Source of the DNA: Candidatus Omnitrophota bacterium
GTDB lineage: Bacteria; Omnitrophota; Gorgyraeia; 2-02-FULL-51-18
Assembly (NCBI GenBank): GCA_023247935.1
Contig: JAHFFM010000085.1
Location: 1-7,848, forward strand
DNA length: 7,848 bases
Reading direction: 5' to 3'
Numbering within the stretch: position 1 is the first letter of the stretch; every line of letters starts with the position of its first letter. The translations under genes were made by a program, and so were the position numbers. Below the pieces are notes generated by a model. It was not told where the DNA came from. It saw nothing but the letters and a program-made list of their open reading frames with translations, and made no database searches. Positions 1 through 5,691 of this stretch are shown piece by piece.

Positions 1-410
1 GAGTAACAGGTATTGGCTTGGCAAACAACGTGACGCCCATTTCCAGGCTTCAGGTCAATGGAACGGCCACCATCGGCGGAGGAGCGGCAGCCAATTCCAA
101 CGGGAACATTCAGATTATTCCTGTCGGTGTTGCGCCTAACGCGGGCCGGATCACTTTCGGCGGGGCAGGAGCTGGCTGGAAAATGCATATCAGCAAAAAT
201 AACGGCGCCACTACCAACGATTACCTGACCGTGCAGGATAACGGAAATGTTGGGATTAACAACGCAAATCCGGCTTACAACCTCGACGTAACCGGCACGT
301 CTAGCCTGAATGGGACGCTTCGGGTCAAAGACTCCGCCAGTGCTACCCAGGGAGACCTACAAATAAGCTGTACCGGGGGTGTTTGCTACACTTACGCAGT
401 GTATGCTTGA
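1..410 (+). CDS. Tail-fibre-like / surface repeat protein, C-terminal fragment (5' end outside window)
   Basis: The reading frame is open to the left edge (first full codon at base 3) and stops with TGA at 408-410, so only the last ~135 residues are seen. The sequence is rich in Gly, Asn, Thr and Ala and carries variants of the motif 'VGIxxxxPxxxLDVxGT' (here VGINNANPAYNLDVTGT). This motif is typical of bacterial and phage tail-fibre-like or adhesin-like proteins, usually in the stalk ahead of a C-terminal chaperone domain. An earlier, looser copy (SRLQVNGTATIGG) precedes it. No peptidase S74-type chaperone domain follows: the protein ends about 40 residues after the motif in a short tail with a Cys-x4-Cys pair (CTGGVC), which could form a disulphide outside the cell. 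Role inferred: extracellular or surface structural protein. No phage gene is visible nearby, so a prophage origin is not supported. The TTG at 18 is only an internal codon, not a credible start. Confidence 0.7.
   Translation, partial: VTGIGLANNVTPISRLQVNGTATIGGGAAANSNGNIQIIPVGVAPNAGRITFGGAGAGWKMHISKNNGATTNDYLTVQDNGNVGINNANPAYNLDVTGTSSLNGTLRVKDSASATQGDLQISCTGGVCYTYAVYA
385..406 (+). terminator. Weak hairpin at the end of the surface-protein gene, possible terminator
   Basis: TACACT (387-392) pairs perfectly with AGTGTA (398-403) around a 5-base loop. The stem can be extended by two G-C pairs (385-386 with 405-406) across a one-base bulge. The only T-run, TTTTT at 416-420, lies about ten bases further on, so this is a poor intrinsic terminator. 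It overlaps the last codons of the gene. It is the only hairpin seen between this gene and the next cluster in a place suited to end transcription. Confidence 0.25.
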
Positions 411-418
411 GTTGATTT

Positions 419-437
419 TTGACAAAAATTGACAAAA
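419..437 (+). promoter_or_regulatory. Tandem TTGACAAAA repeat, candidate -35 region or operator
   Basis: Two copies of TTGACAAAA start at 419 and 429, ten bases apart (one helical turn). Each contains a consensus -35 hexamer TTGACA. No convincing -10 box sits 16-18 bases downstream of either: the best nearby matches are GCTAAT (444-449, 19-base spacer from copy 1) and TCTATT or TATTTT (454-461, long spacer from copy 2). The region is the only plausible place for the promoter of the 513-5661 cluster. A same-face tandem repeat could also be a regulator site. Confidence 0.35.
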
Positions 438-457
438 TCTGTTGCTAATCCGTTCTA

Positions 458-487
458 TTTTGTGCATAATCAACCCCATGCACGGAA
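458..487 (+). repeat. Inverted repeat / potential 5'-leader hairpin
   Basis: Bases 458-467 (TTTTGTGCAT) pair with 478-487 (ATGCACGGAA) to give a ten-pair stem that includes two G-U pairs in RNA. The inner six pairs, GTGCAT/ATGCAC, are perfect. The loop is AATCAACCCC. No T-run follows, so it is not a terminator. It could be an operator or an RNA leader structure. The right arm contains the ATG of the leader ORF at 478. Confidence 0.35.
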
Positions 488-516
488 AAACTATGTCTAA
501 GGCATTAATCGTATGA
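478..516 (+). CDS. Possible 12-codon leader peptide overlapping the next start
   Basis: ATG at 478 opens a tiny frame (MHGKTMSKALIV) whose TGA at 514-516 overlaps the ATG of the next gene at 513 as ATGA. This is the same overlap form used at two other junctions in this window. Its start lies in the right arm of the inverted repeat 458-487. No clear ribosome binding site precedes it, and a frame this short can arise by chance, so this is recorded as a possibility only. Confidence 0.15.
   Translation: MHGKTMSKALIV
498..502 (+). promoter_or_regulatory. Weak ribosome binding site (TAAGG)
   Basis: TAAGG ends 10 bases before the ATG at 513. It is the only purine-rich Shine-Dalgarno-like element in range and supports ATG 513 over the upstream out-of-frame ATGs at 478 and 493. 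Confidence 0.35.
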
Positions 517-1367
517 ATAATGCCAAAATCTGGATGCTTGTTACCGGAATCGTCGTTATCGCTTCCGGTTTTTTGCTGTATTCCCTGATACGTTCAAAAG
601 AAACCGAAAGAGCGGTTTTCCTGGTCAAAGTCCAGGAGCTTACAATCCGCCTGGCTGAAATAGATAAGCTGAAAATTGAGCTGGAAAAAATCAAAAAAGA
701 TAAAGTTGACGCGGAAACGAAATCGCGCGATGAAATCACTTTTCTCGAGAGCCAAATCGTTGAACTCAAAAAGGCGGAAACTGGATTTAAATCCAGAATT
801 GATTCTTTAAATAAAGTGAAAGAGAGCTTGACCAAATATATGGAAAACAGCAACGCGGTTGTCACAAAGCTCAATAAAAAAATCGACTCCTTGCAAAAAG
901 AAAGAGATGAGCTTTTGGCAAAAGCAAACACCGCTTCGAAAGAGCCTGCAGCGCCAGCTTTTGTTGACCCTATGAGCCAAATACCTTCACAGCCGGACAT
1001 TGAAACAGAAAAAAGCTTCGATGAAAATCCTGCCGCAGGCGCCAAACTTTTAAACGATGAAATCGTTGATCTTGGCCAGATCATTATACATCCATCCACA
1101 AACGAAGCGGCCCGCGTCGAACACGTCAATTCTCTTTATGGTTTCATTGTCATGAGCGCAGGAAGTGAAGACGGCCTTAAAAAAGATTCCGTTGTGAATA
1201 TCACCCGAAACAACCGTCTCATCGCGAAGGCGGTTATCAAGAAAATACGTGAAAATGTCTCCTCGGCCGTTACCTTGCCGGAATGGACTCGAGAAGAAAT
1301 CAAAGTCGGAGACTTGATCAGCGTAACCAGCCTTACGCCGCTGCCGCAAACCAGTTTAAAAGCGTGA
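513..1367 (+). CDS. Membrane-anchored coiled-coil protein with small C-terminal domain, function unknown
   Basis: This is a 284-residue protein. Residues 6-26 form one hydrophobic span, likely an uncleaved N-terminal anchor. Residues ~30-138 are dense in Glu, Lys, Leu and Ile in heptad-like order, strongly suggesting a long coiled coil. Residues ~139-185 are a Pro/Ala-rich linker. Residues ~186-275 look like a small beta-rich domain, with Gly-Leu-Lys-Lys-Asp-Ser-Val-Val-Asn-Ile near 221-230 and a closing Ile-Lys-Val-Gly-Asp-Leu-Ile near 263-269. That pattern (a 'GxxxGD.V' turn, then '.GD.I') recurs in envelope proteins of several uncultured bacterial groups, but I do not recognise a named family. 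Basic residues lie on both sides of the span (Lys5; Arg27, Lys29), so the topology is not certain; an extracytoplasmic coiled coil is the simpler guess. Its stop overlaps the next gene's GTG as GTGA, so it is probably co-translated with the diguanylate cyclase and could be its partner or sensor arm. Antisense frames across it are shadows. Confidence 0.8.
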   Translation: MNNAKIWMLVTGIVVIASGFLLYSLIRSKETERAVFLVKVQELTIRLAEIDKLKIELEKIKKDKVDAETKSRDEITFLESQIVELKKAETGFKSRIDSLNKVKESLTKYMENSNAVVTKLNKKIDSLQKERDELLAKANTASKEPAAPAFVDPMSQIPSQPDIETEKSFDENPAAGAKLLNDEIVDLGQIIIHPSTNEAARVEHVNSLYGFIVMSAGSEDGLKKDSVVNITRNNRLIAKAVIKKIRENVSSAVTLPEWTREEIKVGDLISVTSLTPLPQTSLKA

Positions 1368-2359
1368 GACCGATAAACGCCCCTAAAGATTTTTTGACGA
1401 ATTGCTATACCCGCGAAGGCATATTTCCTTTTCTAAAAAAAATGGAGGAGGAATTTCTTACCAACAAAAGACCGTTTTCCGTTCTAATCCTTGACGTGGA
1501 TCATTTCAAGTTATTTAACGATAAATATGGTCACTTGTACGGCGATGAAGTACTGAAATACTTTTCAAGCTCGCTGCGACTGGATCTTGAAGACGAAGAA
1601 AACGTGCCGTTCAGGTTTGGCGGCGATGAATTCATTATGGTATTTCCGAACAAAACGGCGAATGACGCTTACCGCCTTGCCGGCCGCCTGCGAAAGAATA
1701 TCCGCACACGTTCATGCCTTATCAAGGGGAGGCAGCTTAGCGTCACTTTTAGCGGAGGAATAGCCAATTATCCGGGAGACGCCAGTTCCGCGGATGAAAT
1801 TCTGGAAAAAGCGGACAGAGCCCTTTATTATTCAAAAAATCACGGGCGGGGGCGTATCACCAAACACTCTGATCTGGCTCAAAAAGAATTTCTTCAAATT
1901 AGCGGGGTTGTTGCCATATTGGTTTTTGTCGGCGCCTTTTTTTACTTTTTCCGGGATATACTGTCATCCAAAATTATACCGGCCATTCCCAGATTAACGA
2001 GCGTGCTTCGCATCAAACCATTCCCAACCACAAACGTAACGGGGCCGCCGCCCGGACACACCACTCTTGAGTCCACGCCGCCAATTGTCACGCCAACCCC
2101 CCAAACGGCGCCACCGGCAGAACAGGGACAACCGGCGGATTCACAACCCACACAAAAAATTGAACAGCCTGTCTCCGAAATCAGTGAAATTTATTTGGAT
2201 TCGGGGCGGGTCATTAAAGGAAAAATTATTAAGGAAACGGACGAAATTATGGAAATAGAGCTGGGCCTCCAGGAAGGCAAAGGTGTTTTGCAACTTAAAA
2301 AATCGCAAGTCATCCGAATCGACCGAGGTGGAAGGCTAGCCGCCAAATTAGCCGAGTAA
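1364..2359 (+). CDS. Diguanylate cyclase (GGDEF) with C-terminal membrane span and extracytoplasmic tail
   Basis: Makes cyclic di-GMP from two GTP (established for the family). Start chosen: GTG 1364, which forms a GTGA overlap with the upstream stop. The open frame extends further up, but that would overlap the previous gene by ~85 bases. There is no good ribosome binding site, which fits translational coupling. From this start the protein has 331 residues. Residues ~12-170 are a GGDEF domain: DVDHFKLFND (44-53) holds the metal- and substrate-side residues, KYGH follows, and the signature GGDEF is intact at 86-90, so it should be active. The allosteric inhibitory RxxD just before the signature is missing (DEEN at 77-80). 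A membrane span follows at ~177-197, then a Pro/Thr/Gln-rich linker (~210-272) and a small beta-type domain (~275-320, IYLDSGRVIKGKI...VIRID) resembling SH3- or Sm-like folds. The usual order, sensor first and GGDEF last, is reversed. The tail lies outside the cytoplasm and may sense or bind the envelope. Mutual contact with the preceding coiled-coil protein is inferred. Confidence 0.9.
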   Translation: MRPINAPKDFLTNCYTREGIFPFLKKMEEEFLTNKRPFSVLILDVDHFKLFNDKYGHLYGDEVLKYFSSSLRLDLEDEENVPFRFGGDEFIMVFPNKTANDAYRLAGRLRKNIRTRSCLIKGRQLSVTFSGGIANYPGDASSADEILEKADRALYYSKNHGRGRITKHSDLAQKEFLQISGVVAILVFVGAFFYFFRDILSSKIIPAIPRLTSVLRIKPFPTTNVTGPPPGHTTLESTPPIVTPTPQTAPPAEQGQPADSQPTQKIEQPVSEISEIYLDSGRVIKGKIIKETDEIMEIELGLQEGKGVLQLKKSQVIRIDRGGRLAAKLAE

Positions 2360-2364
2360 ACAAA

Positions 2365-2371
2365 AGAGGAG
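2365..2371 (+). promoter_or_regulatory. Ribosome binding site (AGAGGAG) that decides the helicase start
   Basis: AGAGGAG ends one base before TTG 2373, too close for initiation there, but ten bases before the in-frame TTG at 2382. This favours 2382 as the start of the helicase. Confidence 0.65.
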
Positions 2372-2381
2372 TTTGGCGGTT

Positions 2382-4421
2382 TTGCATAAAAAATACATTC
2401 TTCAGTCTTCGCGCGAAGCTTCCGCTTTTACCATTGATTACGAAAAGGAATTAAATCCTTCCCAATTCGAAGTCGTGACAAAGGCTGACGGGCCCGCGCT
2501 TGTTTTGGCCGGGGCCGGATCCGGAAAAACACGGACCCTGGTTTATCGCGTCGCTTATTTGCTGGAAAAAGGCGTAAGGCCCGAAGAAATCCTTCTGGTG
2601 ACTTTTACCAACAAGGCGGCGAACGAAATGAGAAGCCGCGTGGAAAGCCTGCTCAAAACCAAAGCAAAAGGTTTGTGGTGCGGCACGTTTCATCATGTGG
2701 CTAACCGCATTCTTCGCCAATGGGGAAAACCGCTTGGCCTTGATTCGGATTTTGGCATTCTGGACGAAGAAGACAGCCGCGATTTGATCAAGGCCTGTTT
2801 AAAATCTCTTGAATACCTTACCGGCAGCGCCAAACTTCCAAAAGCCTCCGTAATGCAGTCTGTCTTGAGTTTTTCCGTGAATGCCCAAAAAAGCGTTTCG
2901 CAAATTATTACCCAAAATTATCCGCATTTTTTAAACTTCACCCCTTTATTTGAAAAACTGCAAAAAACGTACGTGGAAAGAAAGAGTAAAATTAAAAGCT
3001 TGGATTACGATGATCTGCTTGTTTTCTGGCTGCGGTTGATAAAAAATTCCGAGCAGGTCAGGCAAATTTTGACCGAAAGATTCCGTTATTGTCTGGTGGA
3101 CGAATATCAAGACACCAACAAAATTCAACATGAAATCATGCGCACCATTTCGGAAAAACATCGCAATCTTTTGGTCGTGGGCGATGACGCGCAATCCATT
3201 TATTCCTTTCGCGCCGCCACAATCCGTAATATCCTGGATTTTCCAAAAGATTTTCAGGATTGCAAAACTTACCGGCTTGAAACCAATTACCGGTCCGTTT
3301 CCTCAGTTTTAAATCTGGCCAATCACAGTATTCGCCAAAACCAGGAACAATTTCCAAAAAATCTAAAAAGCATGCGCGAGGAAGGACAAAAACCCCAGTC
3401 CGTCCGCGTCCGCGACGGCAGACAGGAAGCCGCTTTTATCGCACAGCGAATCATAGAGCTTCATGAAGAAGGGGTCGATTATTCGGAAATGGCCGTGTTA
3501 TTTCGCGCTCATTACCAGGCGGCCGAACTGGAACTTGAACTCGCAAGAAGAGGCCTTAACTATCTTGTTCGCGGAGGGGTGCGTTTTTTTGAACAAGCCC
3601 ACATCAAAGACGTGCTCGCTTATCTAAGAATTGTGGCCAATCCTATGGATGAAATCGCATGGATTCGAGCCTTGACCCTGCAGTCCGGCATTGGTATCGG
3701 CTATGCGGATAGAATATTTCAGCGCGCTGAACAGGCGGGCGGCAACCTTGAACAAATTTGCGGGGAATCATTTGGCGGGGATTTACCGGCGCGTGTTCGC
3801 CAAGGATTTGCCGGATTTAAAAACACCTTCACAAAATTAATCCGTGAAGAACGCCGGGATCATCCCGACATGATGATTGAATCCGTTTTGGAAAATGGCT
3901 ATTCCAAACATATTTTGCTAAATTTTGAAAATGCCAGAGACAGGTTGGAAGACCTTAGGCAGCTTGTGAATTTCGCGCATTCTTACAAAGGATTGAAATC
4001 ATTTTTGGCGGATGTAACTTTAAAAGAAGGTTTTCGCGGGGAAACATTAACGGGGGACGCGGAGGCCGAACAAATCGAATCGCCGCTTATTCTTTCCACG
4101 ATCCACCAGGCAAAAGGCTTGGAATGGAAAGCGGTTTTTGTCATGGGTTTGGCGGAAGGCCAATTTCCGCACGCCAAATCCTTAACAAGCGAAGAGCAAT
4201 TAGAGGAAGAGCGCCGGCTATTTTATGTTGCTTGCACTCGCGCCAAAGATTGGTTATTTTTAACGCACTCCATGATGCGTTATGATGCTCAGGCTGGCAT
4301 GGTGATTAACCGGCCTTCTATTTTTCTATTGGAATTGGAATCTTCGCTTTATGATGAAGTGGAAGTAGAACAGCGCGAAGAAAAAGACACTATTTACATT
4401 GAGGATGACCCGGATGAATAA
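2382..4421 (+). CDS. uvrD: UvrD/PcrA/Rep-family superfamily 1A DNA helicase
   Basis: ATP-driven 3'-to-5' DNA helicase used in excision repair, replication restart and clearing of proteins from DNA (family knowledge); cytoplasmic. Start: TTG 2382, from the ribosome binding site; TTG 2373 is the alternative. Length is 679 residues. Motifs are all present: Q motif LNPSQ (24-28), Walker A AGAGSGKT (43-50), Ia TFTNKAANEM (~74-83), Ib GTFHHVANRI (~101-110), II VDEYQDTN (239-246), III GDDAQSIYSFRAA (267-279), IV TNYRS (301-305), V STIHQAKGLEW (572-582) and VI FYVACTRAKD (~614-623). The adenine-binding Gln, the catalytic Asp-Glu and the arginine fingers all look intact. The protein ends soon after motif VI with a strongly acidic tail (~657-679). 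It seems to lack the C-terminal Tudor-like domain that PcrA/UvrD uses to bind RNA polymerase, which makes its length closer to Rep. The exact member (UvrD, PcrA or Rep) is not settled. It follows the cyclase gene by 22 bases and its end overlaps the transporter gene by 8 bases. Confidence 0.93.
   Translation: MHKKYILQSSREASAFTIDYEKELNPSQFEVVTKADGPALVLAGAGSGKTRTLVYRVAYLLEKGVRPEEILLVTFTNKAANEMRSRVESLLKTKAKGLWCGTFHHVANRILRQWGKPLGLDSDFGILDEEDSRDLIKACLKSLEYLTGSAKLPKASVMQSVLSFSVNAQKSVSQIITQNYPHFLNFTPLFEKLQKTYVERKSKIKSLDYDDLLVFWLRLIKNSEQVRQILTERFRYCLVDEYQDTNKIQHEIMRTISEKHRNLLVVGDDAQSIYSFRAATIRNILDFPKDFQDCKTYRLETNYRSVSSVLNLANHSIRQNQEQFPKNLKSMREEGQKPQSVRVRDGRQEAAFIAQRIIELHEEGVDYSEMAVLFRAHYQAAELELELARRGLNYLVRGGVRFFEQAHIKDVLAYLRIVANPMDEIAWIRALTLQSGIGIGYADRIFQRAEQAGGNLEQICGESFGGDLPARVRQGFAGFKNTFTKLIREERRDHPDMMIESVLENGYSKHILLNFENARDRLEDLRQLVNFAHSYKGLKSFLADVTLKEGFRGETLTGDAEAEQIESPLILSTIHQAKGLEWKAVFVMGLAEGQFPHAKSLTSEEQLEEERRLFYVACTRAKDWLFLTHSMMRYDAQAGMVINRPSIFLLELESSLYDEVEVEQREEKDTIYIEDDPDE
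4401..4404 (+). promoter_or_regulatory. Ribosome binding site (GAGG) inside the helicase gene's 3' end
   Basis: GAGG ends nine bases before ATG 4414 and abuts ATG 4405, so it supports 4414 as the transporter start. It lies within the codons for the acidic tail of the helicase, so one stretch serves both purposes. Confidence 0.6.
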
Positions 4422-5661
4422 AAAAGCTGGCTTACCAGCCGTTTTTCTTGTGGTGCTTGTGGATTTGATTGGTTTTGGAATTGTTTTGCCGCTTCTACCT
4501 TTTTACGCTTCGCAATTCAACGCTTCGCCGCTGATGATTGGACTCCTTTACAGCGTGTATTCTTTTTCACAACTTCTGTTTTCTCCTATATGGGGCGCCT
4601 GGTCGGATAAAATCGGCCGGAGACCCGTGATGCTGCTGAGCACATTCGGCTCAACTTTGTCTTACATATTATTTGCTTTTTCACACACACTTCCCATTCT
4701 TTTTCTGTCCAGAATGCTGGCCGGTGTTATGGGCGGAAATATTGCAGCCGCCCAAGCTTATGTCGCGGATGTGACCACTCCCGAAAACAGGGCAAAGGGG
4801 ATGGGAATGATTGGCGCGGCTTTTGGGATCGGATTTGCTCTTGGTCCGGCCATTTCAAGCTTTCTTTTGCTGCCCGCCACACAAGAGAGGCTTCAAGCCA
4901 TCATGCCCGCCAATATCCAACAATATTTAAGCGAAAATCCTTTTTCCGTGGCCGGGTTGGTTGCGGCGGTTATGTCTCTTTCGAGCTTTTTACTGGTCGC
5001 TTTTTTTCTGCCGGAAAGCGTTTCCATGATGAACCCGGGGGACGCTTCGCGCGTGAAAAAAAATTGGGTTTTCTCAAAAGGCTTTTGGCAGTCTATTTTT
5101 TCGAAAAATGACCGCACCATACCCCTTTTGTATTTGTCCATGCTGCTAATTTCTATCGGCCATTCAAGTTTATATAGCTCGTTTCCGCTTTTTTGCAAAA
5201 AAGTACTGGAATTTAAACCCAATCAAGTGGGGATTCAATTTTTGATCATGGGTGTTATTGCCATTTTTGTGCAAGGCGGTTTCATCCGGCCGCTCGTCAA
5301 AATTTTTAAAGAAAGAAGTCTATTTGTAACGGGCAATATTTTGATGACAACGGGCATTTTTTTAATCCCTTTTGCGCACTCGGTGCTCAGTCTATCCATT
5401 TTTCTTTCCATTCTTGCCATTGGCGCAAGCCTTAACGGCCCAACTCTATCAAGCCTTGTATCCAAAAAAGCAGGGCGCGACGAAACCGGGCTTGCGATGG
5501 GAAATTTGCAAGGCATGGCGGCGCTCGGGCGCGTCATCGGCCCGTCGTGGGGAGGGTGGCTTTTCGGCCTGAATTCCAGGGCTCCATTTTTTGCGACAAG
5601 CTTCCTTGTTTCGATTACGATTTTGATTTATTTCACCCAAAAAACCACGGAGATTTCTTGA
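4414..5661 (+). CDS. MFS transporter, DHA1/TetA-like drug:proton antiporter family
   Basis: A 415-residue inner-membrane protein with about 12 hydrophobic segments, the usual size and layout for the major facilitator superfamily. Start: ATG 4414, set by GAGG at 4401-4404; ATG 4405 and TTG 4399 are the alternatives. The family motif A is clear in the loop after helix 2 (GAWSDKIGRRPVML, 61-74). Helix 5 carries a motif-C-like GIGFALGP (138-145) typical of proton-coupled exporters. The first helix has the acidic residue and the LPLLP stretch (D17, 25-29) common in the TetA/DHA1 group. The loop between helices 5 and 6 (~152-178) is longer than the short loop usual in TetA proteins. The likely role is efflux of a small molecule driven by proton influx; the substrate cannot be read from the sequence, and a resistance label would be premature. 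The 8-base overlap with the helicase gene points to co-transcription. The -35 box of the next operon starts within its stop codon region. Confidence 0.88.
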   Translation: MNKKAGLPAVFLVVLVDLIGFGIVLPLLPFYASQFNASPLMIGLLYSVYSFSQLLFSPIWGAWSDKIGRRPVMLLSTFGSTLSYILFAFSHTLPILFLSRMLAGVMGGNIAAAQAYVADVTTPENRAKGMGMIGAAFGIGFALGPAISSFLLLPATQERLQAIMPANIQQYLSENPFSVAGLVAAVMSLSSFLLVAFFLPESVSMMNPGDASRVKKNWVFSKGFWQSIFSKNDRTIPLLYLSMLLISIGHSSLYSSFPLFCKKVLEFKPNQVGIQFLIMGVIAIFVQGGFIRPLVKIFKERSLFVTGNILMTTGIFLIPFAHSVLSLSIFLSILAIGASLNGPTLSSLVSKKAGRDETGLAMGNLQGMAALGRVIGPSWGGWLFGLNSRAPFFATSFLVSITILIYFTQKTTEIS

Positions 5662-5686
5662 CAGCCCGAAGTGGTTTTGGGATAAT
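5658..5686 (+). promoter_or_regulatory. Near-consensus sigma-70-type promoter, extended -10, for the HEAT-Rieske-cytochrome b operon
   Basis: TTGACA (5658-5663) is a perfect -35 hexamer, followed by an exact 17-base spacer and GATAAT (5681-5686), one mismatch from TATAAT. A TGn extended -10 element (5678-5680) sits directly ahead. The -35 overlaps the TGA of the transporter gene. Transcription would be expected to start 6-8 bases after the -10, at about 5692-5694, which coincides with the ATG of the next gene. The transcript is therefore predicted to be leaderless or nearly so. Confidence 0.75.
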
Positions 5687-5691
5687 TCTGG

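Noticed and set aside
458..487. Reading the inverted repeat as a rho-independent terminator
   Set aside because: There is no T-run after the stem on either strand, and the stem contains G-U pairs.
497..1129. 210-codon open frame on the minus strand opposite the coiled-coil gene
   Set aside because: It mirrors the Glu/Lys-rich coiled-coil codons, giving an artificial Ser/Phe/Leu-rich protein. It has no recognisable domain, and the + strand gene has clear features and neighbours.
1283..1363. Upstream extension of the diguanylate cyclase frame
   Set aside because: It would overlap the previous gene by about 85 bases and add a residue stretch unlike GGDEF proteins. GTG 1364 gives a clean GTGA overlap.
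2373..2381. TTG 2373 as the helicase start
   Set aside because: The ribosome binding site AGAGGAG ends only one base before it; the TTG at 2382 is at proper spacing.
4414..5661. Calling the transporter a tetracycline-resistance pump
   Set aside because: The motifs show only the DHA1/TetA-like family. The substrate cannot be read, and no TetR-type regulator lies next to it.
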